In this document: piece by piece, positions 9,353 through 18,700 of the stretch | Layout: every line of letters starts with the position of its first letter | Position numbering within the stretch: position 1 is the stretch's first letter | NCBI GenBank assembly: GCA_963756975.1 | Contig: CAVWPS010000002.1 | Span: forward strand, 992,001-1,056,000 | Origin: CAVRQM01 sp963756975 | Lineage (GTDB): Bacteria; Pseudomonadota; Alphaproteobacteria; Acetobacterales; Acetobacteraceae | Direction of reading: 5' to 3' | Length of the DNA stretch: 64,000 nucleotides | Position numbers and translations under genes: made by a program | The notes under the pieces: generated by a model | Told to the model about the DNA's origin: nothing | Seen by the model: the letters and a program-made list of their open reading frames with translations, nothing else | Databases searched by the model: none

Positions 9353-10153
9353 ATGACCAGATGTCCTTACGGCTGGGCGATGGCGATCGCGATCGGCCTC
9401 GCCCACGCCGCCTCCTCTCCGCCCGCCTTCGCGCAGCCGGTCCCGGCAATCGTGGCACCGCCGATCCCGCCCGGCACCTGCGACGTTCCGGCGCCCGTCA
9501 CCGACGGCCCGCACGCGTCGCTTCCGCATGTCGCGGCGTCGCTCTCGGGCGGCGGCCCGCTCGATATCTTGGCGGTCGGCTCCGGCACGATGTCGAACCC
9601 GCGCCTGCGCCCCGACGAGGCATTCCCCGCGCGCACGGCGCAGATGCTGCGCGACGCCAAGCCGGGCCTTGACGCGCACGTGACGGTCGAGGCGCGACGC
9701 GGTGAATCGGCGGCCGATATGCTGACCGCACTCCGCCACGCCCTGGCCGCCCATCCCTACCGTCTGGTCCTGTGGCAGACCGGCTCGGTCGAGGAACTGC
9801 GCGGCACCGCCCCGGGCGAGCTCGAGAAGACACTCGCCGACGGGGCCGACGCGACGGCGGCGGCCGGGGCCGACCTCGTGCTGATCGACCCCCAATACGC
9901 GACCGAGCTCGCGACGGTCGCCGATCCGGCCGCCTATCGCGCGGCGTTCGCGCAGGCGGCGACACGGCCCGGCGTGGCGCTGCTGTCGCGGTATGCGCTG
10001 ATGCAGAATTGGGCCAAGGCCGGCCGGCTCGACCTCGAGCACGTGAAGGAAAAAGACCGCCACCGCACGCTCGCCCTGCTGCACGCCTGCATCGCGCGGG
10101 CACTCGGTGCCGCCATCCTCGATGGCGCGCATGCGGCGGGGACGCCACCCTGA
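9353..10153 (+). CDS. Secreted SGNH/GDSL-like hydrolase
   Basis: This 266-residue protein has a clear signal peptide (hydrophobic segment ~8-24, ending A-F-A-Q-P) and a fold consistent with an SGNH hydrolase: ILAVGSGT (~residue 77) at the block I position with the nucleophile Ser, and a late D-L-E-H element (~236-239) that could supply the catalytic Asp and His. The block I Gly-Asp-Ser is altered to Gly-Ser-Gly, so it is a divergent member. Substrate is unknown; an esterase on an extracytoplasmic ester or polysaccharide acyl group is likely. Its stop codon overlaps the beginning of the next hydrolase frame, and the two may be one protein in life (see findings). Confidence 0.6.
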   Translation: MTRCPYGWAMAIAIGLAHAASSPPAFAQPVPAIVAPPIPPGTCDVPAPVTDGPHASLPHVAASLSGGGPLDILAVGSGTMSNPRLRPDEAFPARTAQMLRDAKPGLDAHVTVEARRGESAADMLTALRHALAAHPYRLVLWQTGSVEELRGTAPGELEKTLADGADATAAAGADLVLIDPQYATELATVADPAAYRAAFAQAATRPGVALLSRYALMQNWAKAGRLDLEHVKEKDRHRTLALLHACIARALGAAILDGAHAAGTPP

Positions 10154-11310
10154 CCGAAGGCGGGTGGACGCAAAGCTGGGGGATCGCGACCGAGCCGAAC
10201 CAGCACGGGCGGGCGGAGGATCGCAAATCCTATGGCGGGCACACGCTGCGCCAGGTCGTCACCCTGTCGCGCGGCGGTGCGGCGGTGCGGGTCCATGTCT
10301 CCAACGCGTTCGGCGCGCGCCCATTGCCGGTGCTCGGCGCCGGGATCGCGCTTCCAGCCGGCGGTTGCGCGATCAAACCCGGGAGCTATCGGGCGCTGAG
10401 CTTCGGGGGTGAACCGGGGACCGAGGTTGCGGCCGGCGCGACCGCGATCAGCGACCCGGTCCACGGGATGTCGCTTCGCGCGCGCGACAACCTCGCCGTC
10501 GATCTGATGGTCGGCTGGGATAGCGCGTCGCCGACCGTGAACCACCAGGCGCTGCAGACGACGTTCCTGCTGAAGGGCGACCACCTCGGCCGGCGCACCC
10601 TGTATCCGGCGGGGCAGACGCTGCAACGGCTGTTCCTGAGCGGGGTCGACGTGGCGGCCGACGCGCCGTCGACGCTGGTCGCGTTCGGCGACAGCATCAC
10701 CGCCGGCCAGCAATCCTCGCAAGACGCGAACCATCGCTATCCCGACCTGCTGCACGAGCGGATGCTGGCCCACCCCGCCTTGGCCCACATCGCGGTGACC
10801 AACCGCGGGATCAGCGGCAACCGGCTGCTGCGCGACCGGGGCGGCCCGTCCGGCGTCTCGCGTTTTTCCCGCGATGTGCTGGGCACGACGGGCGTGCGCG
10901 CGGCGATCGTGCTGATCGGCGTCAACGACATCATCCTGCCCGAGGCCGGCGACATGTTCGGCCCGCGCGTGACGGCCGACGAGATGATCGCCGGCTACAC
11001 GACGCTGCTCGGCGCGGCGCGGGCGGCGGGGGTGCGAATGATCGGCGGCACCATTCTGCCGTTCGGTGCCACCGGCCGCTGGACCGAGGCGGGCGAGACG
11101 ACCCGGCTCGCCATCAACGACTGGATCCGCGGCGGGGCCGCATGGGACGGCGTGATCGACTTCGACGCCGCCGTGCGCGACCCGGCCGACCCGCGCCGGA
11201 TGGACGCGGCGTTCATGGCCCCCGGCGGGCTGCACCCGCGCGACGACGGGTATATCGCCATGGCGGGCGCGGTGGATTTGGCCGGTTTGGCGAGGGCGCT
11301 CGGGTGTTAG
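10150..11310 (+). CDS. GDSL-family lipase/esterase lacking a clear start
   Basis: This frame encodes a classical GDSL hydrolase: LVAFGDSITAG (block I, catalytic Ser), V-T-N-R-G-I-S-G-N (block II/III region), VLIGVNDI (block III, Asn) and a C-terminal GGLHPRDDGYIAMA carrying the catalytic Asp/His pair. An N-terminal beta-rich domain contains TLRQVVTLSRGGAAVRVHVS. Family members are normally exported, yet this frame has no signal peptide and no ATG, GTG or TTG near its conserved first residues. The listed start is a CTG that overlaps the previous stop and follows GGGGA; a TTG at 10009 is the nearest in-frame alternative upstream. A frameshift joining it to the preceding secreted hydrolase is also possible. 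Confidence 0.65.
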   Translation: MTEGGWTQSWGIATEPNQHGRAEDRKSYGGHTLRQVVTLSRGGAAVRVHVSNAFGARPLPVLGAGIALPAGGCAIKPGSYRALSFGGEPGTEVAAGATAISDPVHGMSLRARDNLAVDLMVGWDSASPTVNHQALQTTFLLKGDHLGRRTLYPAGQTLQRLFLSGVDVAADAPSTLVAFGDSITAGQQSSQDANHRYPDLLHERMLAHPALAHIAVTNRGISGNRLLRDRGGPSGVSRFSRDVLGTTGVRAAIVLIGVNDIILPEAGDMFGPRVTADEMIAGYTTLLGAARAAGVRMIGGTILPFGATGRWTEAGETTRLAINDWIRGGAAWDGVIDFDAAVRDPADPRRMDAAFMAPGGLHPRDDGYIAMAGAVDLAGLARALGC

Positions 11311-11317
11311 CGGACGC

Positions 11318-12070
11318 CTAAGCCGGCTCGCCCGCCACCGGCTCCTTGCCGATCCCGCGAATAAGGGTCGTAACCTCGGCGATGGCGGCCTCGGCCTCCG
11401 CCACATCGAGCCCCTTCGCCACGATCGCGACCCCCCGCGTATCCGGCCGCTCGTACGGGTAGCTGCCGATCGACAGCGCCGGGTGGGCCGCCGCGATCGC
11501 CGTCAGACCGGCCGCGATGGCCCCCTCCAGCAATCCGGCCGCGTGGACGGCGCGCATCAGCACCGGGTCGCCGTGCGGCAGGGTCGGCTCCAGCGCCGCC
11601 CACATCGCCTGCATGATGCGCGGCACGCCGGCCATGACGTGCACGTTGCCGATGGTGAAGCCGGGCGCGAAGCTGACCGAGTTCGCGATCAGCGTGGCGC
11701 CGCGCGGCATGGTCGCCATCCGCTGGCGCGCCGCGTTGAACTCGCCCTCGGCGTAGCGCGCCGACATCTCCTTGAACGCCTGCGGATGGATTTCCCACGG
11801 CACGCCGAACGCCATCGAGATCGCCTCGGCGGTGATGTCGTCGTGCGTCGGCCCGATGCCGCCGGTGGTGAACACGTGGTCGAACGCGGCCCGGACCTCG
11901 TTCACCGTTCGCACGATCGTCTCGGTCACGTCGGGGATCACCCGGACCTCGCGCAACGGCAGTCCGATCGCACCGCAGCGTCCGGCGATGAAGTGGATGT
12001 TCAGGTCACGGGTGCGCCCGCTCAGCACCTCGTCGCCGATCACCAGCAGGCACGCGGTCGCATTCGGCAT
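11318..12070 (-). CDS. CinA-type MoCF-domain protein (competence/damage-inducible protein A family)
   Basis: The protein has 250 residues and a complete MoaB/Mog-like (MoCF) domain: CLLVIGDEVLSGRTRDLN at the N-terminus, VFTTGGIGPTHDDITAEA in the middle and the VMAGVPRIM segment. This is the short CinA/COG1058 form that lacks the C-terminal CinA deamidase domain. Family roles include nicotinamide-nucleotide or ADP-ribose metabolism and a molybdopterin-like binding fold; the exact substrate here cannot be read from sequence. It is convergent with the GDSL gene (7-base gap) and lies 12 bases downstream of the GNAT-NUDIX gene on the same strand, so they are probably co-transcribed. Confidence 0.85.
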   Translation of the reverse strand: MPNATACLLVIGDEVLSGRTRDLNIHFIAGRCGAIGLPLREVRVIPDVTETIVRTVNEVRAAFDHVFTTGGIGPTHDDITAEAISMAFGVPWEIHPQAFKEMSARYAEGEFNAARQRMATMPRGATLIANSVSFAPGFTIGNVHVMAGVPRIMQAMWAALEPTLPHGDPVLMRAVHAAGLLEGAIAAGLTAIAAAHPALSIGSYPYERPDTRGVAIVAKGLDVAEAEAAIAEVTTLIRGIGKEPVAGEPA

Positions 12071-12082
12071 CGACGAGAATCC

Positions 12083-13087
12083 TTACAAAAAGTCGCGCAG
12101 TTGGGCGACGAGCGGCTTGTCGGCCGCGGGCATCGCGTAGGTGGCGAGCTTGTCGGGCCGTACCCAGGCCAACGCCTGGCCCTCCTTCGCGGTCACGACG
12201 CCCTTCCATTTGCGGCACAGATACAGCGGCATCAGCAGGTGAAATTTCGGGTAGGCGTGGCTCGCGAACGCGAACGGGGCGAGGCACGCGCGGGCGACGT
12301 CGATGCCGAGCTCCTCGTGCAGCTCGCGGATCAGGGCCGCCTCCGGCGTCTCGGCCGCCTCCAGTTTTCCGCCGGGAAACTCCCACAGCCCGGCCATGGC
12401 GCGGCCTTCGGGACGGCGCGCCAGCAGCACCCGCCCGTCGCCGTCGATCAGCGCGCAGGCGGCGACCAGCACCATGGGCTTGCCGGGCTTCGTCGCGATC
12501 GGGCCGGTCACGGGCGGCACCGGCAGCGTCTCGCCGAGGCTGTCGCGGTCGGCCGAAAAGGTCGCGATCGGGGCCGGGCCGCCGCGTCCCGCGAAATGCT
12601 CGCTGCCGGTGCCGGTGCGCGAAAAGCCGATCCGGCCGAGCACCGCGATCGAGGCCGCGTTCTCGACCGCCGCGTTGGCGTGCAGCCGGTCCAGATCGAG
12701 GTTCGCCATCGCCCAGCGGACCGCCCGCCCCGCCGCCTCGGTCGCGACACCGTGGCCCCAGAACCGGCGGCCGACCCAGTAGCCGAGCCGCCCCTCCCGC
12801 GCCGCCGCGTCGACATGCAGCGACACGCCGCCGACCAGCGTCTCGGCGTCACCCTCCCGCCCGACGATCGCGAGGTGGTACGCGGTGCCGGCGGCCAATC
12901 CCTCGGTCGCGGTGGCGATGAAGCGGTCCGCCTCCTCGCGCGAATACGGATACGGGACGGAGGCCAGCATGCGGCACACCTCCCAGTCGTTGATCAGGCG
13001 GTGCAGCGTGCCCGCGTCGGAGTCGCGGTAGGGGCGCAGCGTCAGCCGCTCGGTGGTCAGCGGCGCGAAGATTGCGGGGACATCCAT
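12083..13087 (-). CDS. GNAT acetyltransferase-NUDIX (MutT-like) fusion protein
   Basis: The 334-residue product joins two enzymes. Residues ~1-180 are a RimJ/RimL-type GNAT N-acetyltransferase: TERLTLRPYRDSDA, the acetyl-CoA loop region around GYWVGRRFWGHGVATEA, and NAASIAVLGRIGFSRTG. Residues ~200-334 are a NUDIX hydrolase resembling MutT 8-oxo-dGTPase, with an intact NUDIX box at ~240-262 (G-x5-E-x7-R-E-L-x-E-E-x-G). The ATG at 13087 (MDVPAIFAPL) fits the start of the GNAT fold; the frame is open further upstream but that part is the lipB leader in reverse. It is divergent from lipB with a 47-base gap. Confidence 0.88.
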   Translation of the reverse strand: MDVPAIFAPLTTERLTLRPYRDSDAGTLHRLINDWEVCRMLASVPYPYSREEADRFIATATEGLAAGTAYHLAIVGREGDAETLVGGVSLHVDAAAREGRLGYWVGRRFWGHGVATEAAGRAVRWAMANLDLDRLHANAAVENAASIAVLGRIGFSRTGTGSEHFAGRGGPAPIATFSADRDSLGETLPVPPVTGPIATKPGKPMVLVAACALIDGDGRVLLARRPEGRAMAGLWEFPGGKLEAAETPEAALIRELHEELGIDVARACLAPFAFASHAYPKFHLLMPLYLCRKWKGVVTAKEGQALAWVRPDKLATYAMPAADKPLVAQLRDFL

Positions 13088-13134
13088 CCGGGGACGGGCG
13101 TGCCAAAGTCTCGGCGCTTCGGCAAGGTGGCGGC

Positions 13135-13764
13135 ATGATCGAGTGGACCACCCGCCCCGGCCTGCTCGACTACCCCGAGGCGATCGCGACCATGCAGGCC
13201 CGCGCGGCCGCGATCCGCGCCGGCACGGCACCGGAGCAGGTGTGGCTGGTGGAACACACGCCGCTTTATACCGCCGGCACGTCGGCGCTGCCGGGCGACC
13301 TGCTGGAGCCGCGGTTTCCGACCTTCGAATCGGGACGCGGCGGGCAGTGGACCTATCACGGGCCGGGGCAGCGGGTGGCCTATGTCATGCTCGACCTGAC
13401 CGAGCCGCGCGAGACACCTCCGCCGCGAGACGTGCGCGCGTTCGTGGCCTTTCTCGAGGATTGGCTGATCGCGGCGCTGGCGGAGTTCGGCGTCGCCGGC
13501 GAGCGGCGGGACGGGCGGGTCGGCATCTGGGTCGCCGACCGCGCGACCGGGGCCGAGGCCAAGATCGCGGCGATCGGCGTGCGGGTGACGCGGTGGGTGA
13601 CGTGGCACGGGGTCGCGATCAACGTCGCCCCGGACCTGTCCCACTACGACGCGATCGTCCCGTGCGGGGTGCGCGAGCACGGGGTGACCAGCCTCGCCAC
13701 GCTCGGCGTCCGGGCCGACCTGGCCGCCGTCGACGACGCGCTGCGGCGTCGTTGGCCTCTCTGA
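13135..13764 (+). CDS. lipB: Octanoyl-ACP:protein octanoyltransferase LipB
   Basis: LipB transfers octanoate from acyl carrier protein to lipoyl domains of 2-oxoacid dehydrogenases and GcvH, the first step of lipoate synthesis. The 209-residue protein has the LipB signature GGQWTYHGPGQRVAYVMLDL, the lysine of the catalytic pair at ~143 (A-K-I-A-A-I-G-V-R) and the cysteine at ~177 (P-C-G-V). Length is normal. The ATG is preceded by AAGGTGG at good spacing. It is a stand-alone housekeeping gene between the divergent GNAT-NUDIX gene and the two-partner secretion locus. Confidence 0.95.
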   Translation: MIEWTTRPGLLDYPEAIATMQARAAAIRAGTAPEQVWLVEHTPLYTAGTSALPGDLLEPRFPTFESGRGGQWTYHGPGQRVAYVMLDLTEPRETPPPRDVRAFVAFLEDWLIAALAEFGVAGERRDGRVGIWVADRATGAEAKIAAIGVRVTRWVTWHGVAINVAPDLSHYDAIVPCGVREHGVTSLATLGVRADLAAVDDALRRRWPL

Positions 13765-13815
13765 TCGAAAACTGTCACGCAGCTTTCCCGCAGGGTCAGT
13801 GGTTTACGAAACAGA

Positions 13816-13844
13816 ATGACAGGGCTACACCTGGTCTGTAAGCT
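13816..13844 (+). promoter_or_regulatory. Possible sigma-70 promoter for the two-partner secretion locus
   Basis: In the 115-base gap after lipB, ATGACA (13816-13821, 5 of 6 to TTGACA) is followed after 17 bases by TAAGCT (13839-13844, 3 of 6 to TATAAT), about 35 bases before the transporter ATG. The -10 match is weak. The drop in GC content in this gap relative to its surroundings supports a regulatory role. Confidence 0.3.
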
Positions 13845-13879
13845 GATTGTCAAGTAACGCGTAAGCGACCCGGTGAGCG

Positions 13880-15691
13880 ATGTCCTGCCTGAGGATTGGC
13901 TCTGTCATACTCCGTCCCGCGTCGAGGCGGGGCGTCGCCGTCTCGGCCGGTCTGCTGGCCGGGCTGATGGCCGGGCTGATGATGGGTCTGCTGGCGGCAT
14001 CGCCGGCGCTCGCGCAGCGGCCGGACGCGCCGTTCACCGGGAACATCGTGCCGCAAGGCTCGCCGATCCCGCGCATCCTGCCGCAAACTCTGCCCGGCGT
14101 GGCACCGGGCACCGACCTGACGCGGCCCGTCGCACCCGGCTTGGCGCCGGCCGTGGCCGTGCCGGTCCGCAGCGTGTCCGTGGCCGGCGCGACCGCGTTC
14201 CCGCCCGCGACGATCCAGCGCTTCACCGCAGGCCTGGTCGGACCCTCGGTCCCGGTCGCGTCGATCGAGGCGGCGCGGGCCGGGCTCGTGTCGCTCTACC
14301 GGACCAAGGGCTTCGTGCTGAGCACCGTCACGGCGACGCTCGGCCATAGCGGCGATCTGCGGTTCAACGTGATCGAGGGACGGATCGCGGCCGTCAAACT
14401 GGACGGCGACATCGGGCCGGCCGGCGTGCAGGTGCTGCGGTTCCTGAACCACCTGACCGAACGGCAGCCGATCGACAACGCGACGATGGAGCGGTGGCTG
14501 CTGCTGGCGCAGGAGGTGCCCGGCGTCACGCTGCACGCCGTGCTGCAGCCGTCGCTCGACGATCCGGGCGCGCTGACGCTGGTGGCCCAGGTGCAGCGTC
14601 AGGCGGTCAACGGGCTGATCACCGCCGATAACCGGGCGTTCCGCCAGACCGGGCCGGTCGAAGGCCTGGTGGTCGTCGACCTGAACAGTTTCAGCCAGTT
14701 CGGCGAACAAACCGAGTTGTCGGTCTACCACACCGACGGCAACACGCAGAATTTCGGCCAGGCCTCCACCACCTTCTACGCCGGCGGATCGGGGCTGAAA
14801 GTCCGGGTCTATGGCGGTTATGGCGAAGCGTATCCGTCCGACTTTCTTCGCGTCATCGGCTACCAGGGTTTCACGACCTCGTTCGGGGTGGCCGCGACCT
14901 ACCCGCTGATCCGCTCCCGCCAGCAGACGCTGAACGTGATCGCGAACCTCGACGCGATCGAGACCGAGACGCGGACGCTGAGCGGCCCCGAGGGGCAGGA
15001 AGCCCGTGCCAGCCGCAACTCGCTGCGGATCGCGCGGGTCGGCGCCGAGTATGCGATCGAGGACCTGCTTGCCGGGGCCAGCCGGCCGGCGGTGAATTTC
15101 GCGAGCCTGCGCGTCTCGCAGGGTATTTCGGGATTCGGCGGCACCAGCAACAACAATCCGACGCCCGGCCGCCTCAACGAGCGGGTGGATTTCACCAAGG
15201 TCACGGCCGAGCTGTCGCGCACGCAGACGCTGTTCGTGCCGTGGCGCGACGCGAGCGTGGCGCTGAAGGGCCGCCTGCTGGGGCAGGCGTCCGGCGACGT
15301 TCTGCCGCCGGCGGAAAAATTCTTCCTCGGCGGCAGCGAGATCAATCGCGGTTTTTACGCGGGCGAGGTGACCGGCGACAACGCGTTCGCCTGGTCGCTC
15401 GAACTGCAGCTGAACACCGGTCTCGATCTGACCGCGTTCGGCTATCCGGTGCCGGTTACCGCGCAATTCTACACGTTCTACGATCGCGGCGAGACCTGGG
15501 AGAACCAGAAGATCGACCCGAACGCGCGGCTGTCGTCCGAAGGCGTCGGCGGCCGCTTCAACATCACCCGTTTCACCGAGTTCGATGTCGAGGGCGTGGT
15601 CCGCAACACGCGCCTGCCGCTCGGGACGCCGGGGATCGTCAAACCGCTGAAAGCCGACGCCGCCTACTGGCGCCTGCTGGCCCGGTTCTAA
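13880..15691 (+). CDS. Two-partner secretion outer-membrane transporter, FhaC/ShlB/HecB family
   Basis: This TpsB protein should translocate the large exoprotein encoded just downstream across the outer membrane. The 603 residues comprise a signal peptide (hydrophobic stretch ~18-44 ending P-A-L-A-Q), a Pro-rich linker, a POTRA domain (~95-175, VRSVSVAGATAFPPATIQRF; Y-R-T-K-G-F-V-L-S), a second POTRA-like region and a 16-strand-type beta barrel from ~245. The FhaC-family element F-F-L-G-G-S-E-I-N-R-G-F (~residues 485-496) is present, in the position of the conserved loop-6 motif, and the last residue is Phe, as usual for BAM substrates. The gap to the exoprotein is short. Confidence 0.9.
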   Translation: MSCLRIGSVILRPASRRGVAVSAGLLAGLMAGLMMGLLAASPALAQRPDAPFTGNIVPQGSPIPRILPQTLPGVAPGTDLTRPVAPGLAPAVAVPVRSVSVAGATAFPPATIQRFTAGLVGPSVPVASIEAARAGLVSLYRTKGFVLSTVTATLGHSGDLRFNVIEGRIAAVKLDGDIGPAGVQVLRFLNHLTERQPIDNATMERWLLLAQEVPGVTLHAVLQPSLDDPGALTLVAQVQRQAVNGLITADNRAFRQTGPVEGLVVVDLNSFSQFGEQTELSVYHTDGNTQNFGQASTTFYAGGSGLKVRVYGGYGEAYPSDFLRVIGYQGFTTSFGVAATYPLIRSRQQTLNVIANLDAIETETRTLSGPEGQEARASRNSLRIARVGAEYAIEDLLAGASRPAVNFASLRVSQGISGFGGTSNNNPTPGRLNERVDFTKVTAELSRTQTLFVPWRDASVALKGRLLGQASGDVLPPAEKFFLGGSEINRGFYAGEVTGDNAFAWSLELQLNTGLDLTAFGYPVPVTAQFYTFYDRGETWENQKIDPNARLSSEGVGGRFNITRFTEFDVEGVVRNTRLPLGTPGIVKPLKADAAYWRLLARF

Positions 15692-15713
15692 GGCCGTGGC
15701 ACATGAAAGCAGG

Positions 15714-18700
15714 ATGATGAACAGGCTCGCATTCGTCGCCACCGTCGCCCGCCGGCTCGACCGGTCGGCCCTGTTGCGGAGCACCGCGATCGGGGCCGTG
15801 GCGGCCCTCGCGATGGTGTCGCAGGCCGCCGCCCAGCCGGCGCCGAACGCGCGTCCGCAAGGCGGCCAGGTCGTGGCCGGTTCAGCCGCGATCACCAACA
15901 ATCCGAACGCGACGATCATCCTGCAATCGACCAACCGCGCGGCGATCGACTGGAAGTCGTTCGATGTCGGGCACAATCAGAGCGTCGATTTCCGGCAGCC
16001 GAACAGCGGTTCGGTCACGCTGAACCGCGTGGCCGGCGGCGACCCGTCCGCCATCGCCGGGCGGATCAGCGCGAACGGCCAGCTCGTCATCACCAACCCG
16101 TCCGGGGTGACGTTCTATCAGGGGTCCGAGGTCAACGCGCAGAGCATCGTGGTCAGCGCGGCCGGCATCTCGAACCAGAATTTCATGGCCGGGAAGATGG
16201 TGTTCGACCGGGCGCCGAACGCGAACGCCCGGATCGAGAACCGCGGCGTCATCACCGTCCAGCAGGCGGAACTCGCGGCGCTCGTCGCCCCGTCGGTCGC
16301 GAACTCCGGCGTCATCAACGCGCGCCTCGGCCGGGTCGTGCTGGCCGGTGCGTCGGTGCACACGCTCGACATGTACGGCGACGGGCTGGTCGCGATCGAC
16401 GTGAGCAAGCAGGTGCGTACGGCGCCGGTCGGACCGGATGGCCGTGTCGTCACCGCACTCGTCACCAACACCGGCACGATCGCGGCCGATGGCGGCGTGG
16501 TGCAGTTGTCCGCCAAAGCCGCCGACGGCGTGGTGCAGAATTTGGTGCGGGCCGGCGGCGTCATTCACGCCGATACGGTGGGCAACCAGACCGGTGCGAT
16601 CGAGATCGCGGGCAATGGCGGGTCGGTCGTGATCGAGGGCCGGCTGTCGGCGGACGGACGCGACCCCGGCACGGCCGGCGGCACGATCGCGATGGCCGGC
16701 AGCGCGACGACGCTGATCCGCCCCACCGCGCGCATTTCCGCCAACGGTGCGGCGGGCGGCGGCCTGATCGCGGTCGGTACCACGCTCGCGCGTGCCAAAA
16801 GCTCGGGGCCGGCACCGGCAGGGACGTCGCGCAACACGATCGTCGCCGCCGGCGCGCAAATCTCGGCCGACGCGACGGTCAGCGGCAACGGCGGCCGGGT
16901 GACGGTGCTCAGCACGCGGCACACGAAGATCGCCGGCGCGCTCACCGCGCGGGGCGGCAACGCGGGCGGCGACGGCGGCACGGTCGAACTCTCGGGCGAG
17001 ACCGGCTTCCGGCTGACCGGCACGGCGGACACGTCCGCCCCCCACGGAAAACTCGGGTCGATCGTGCTCGATCCGCGCGACCTGACGATCTCGACGACCG
17101 GTTCGAACCAGATCACGCCGGTTCCTGGCGACCCGAACATCGGTGCCGGCACGGGCGGCACCGCGACCGATGCCTTCGTCACGCCGGCGGCGCTCGAGGC
17201 GCTGACAGGCAACATCCACCTGCAGACGACGCGTGACCTGACCGTCGCGAGCTCGGTGACCTTCGGCAACCAGCAAGTCTTCCTCGAGGCCGGCCGCAAC
17301 ATCACCGTCGATAGCGGGGTCACGGTCTCGTCCCAGGGCGCGATCATTCTGACCGCCGCCTCGGCCGGAATCGCCGGCAGCGTTTCGAGCGGCGGCATCA
17401 CCATCGCGGGCGCGCTTGCGACGCCGGGGTCGGTGGCGCTGAACGCCGGGTCCAGCGGTGTCTCGATCACCGGCTCGATCAACGCGGGCCAGCTCACGGT
17501 CACCACCACCGGGGCGCTGCTGGAGACGGATCCGACCGCCAGCATCACGACGAGTGGTGCCCTGCTCGGGACCGCCACGTCCGTCTCGCTCGGGGGCACC
17601 GGCAACTCGATCCCGATCATCGGCGACGGCGGTTTCAGGACGACCGCCGGCGGTTTCTCGCTGGTCGATCAGGCCGCGCTGTCGGTCGGTCCGACCGGCA
17701 CGGGTACGGCTGGCGGCATCGTCGTGCCGGCCGGGCAATCGATCGTACTTCAGACCAACTCGCTCACGCTGAACGGCGACGCCGCCTTCCCGGCTCTCAC
17801 CGCGCCGGGCGGCACGGTCATCCTGCGCCCCGGTTTCGCGAACGAAGGTTTCGTCTTCACCAGCGGGGCCAAGCCGGGCGGCGTGCTCGCGCTGACCACG
17901 GCCGAACTGACGCGGATCGACGCGCCGACGCTGGACATCGGCCAGGCCGGATCGCCGATCGGCGGTCCGGTCTCGATCGGGGGCACCGGCGACCTGGCCT
18001 CGATCAACTTCACCGCCGGCCAGATCGCGACTCTCGGCCTGTACACGACCGGTCAGGTCACGCAGACGATCGAACTCAGGGTCGGCACGCTGACCGGGAC
18101 GGCGAACCAGATCGACCTCACCAGGACGGACAACAGCATCCAGACGGTCGCCGACCTGAGCGCCATCGGCAATCTGGATGTCTCGACGTCGGGCGACCTG
18201 GAGTTCGCCGGCACGACCACGTCCGGGCAGGACGCGCTGTTCACGGCGCTCGGCAATATCAGCGTCGCGCAGGGCACCACGTTGTCCGCCCAGACCCTGC
18301 AGCTGAATGCGGGCGGGTCGATCGCGCTGGGCGGGTCGATCACCGCCGGGTCCGGCATCTTCCTCGCGGCGGGCAGCGGCGGGATCGGTCTGACCGGCAA
18401 TATCTCGGCCACGCTCGAGTTCACCGTCTCGACCAGCGGACCGATCGTGCAGACCGCCGGCACGCTGTCCGCCCTCGAACTGAACGGCAGCGCCGGCTCG
18501 GTGCTGCTGCCGTCGCGCGGCAACGCGATCGACGGAATCGGCACGCAATTCGGCGCCTTGACCTCGACCGGCAACTTCACGCTTGTCGATTCCCATCCGT
18601 TGGCGATCGGCAACGCCAGCGGATCGTCCGAAGGTGGGAGCGGATTGTCGGTCGGGTCCGGGCAGACGATCACGCTGGTCACGGACCAGCTCACGATCGT

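Noticed and set aside
11321..11343. AGCCGG/CCGGCT inverted repeat after the GDSL gene as terminator
   Set aside because: Six-bp arms with an 11-base loop inside the coding end of the CinA-type gene and no T tract; too weak to call.
15882..18596. Long minus-strand open frames opposite the exoprotein N-terminal part
   Set aside because: Same shadow effect; composition is that of antisense codons, with no recognisable motifs.
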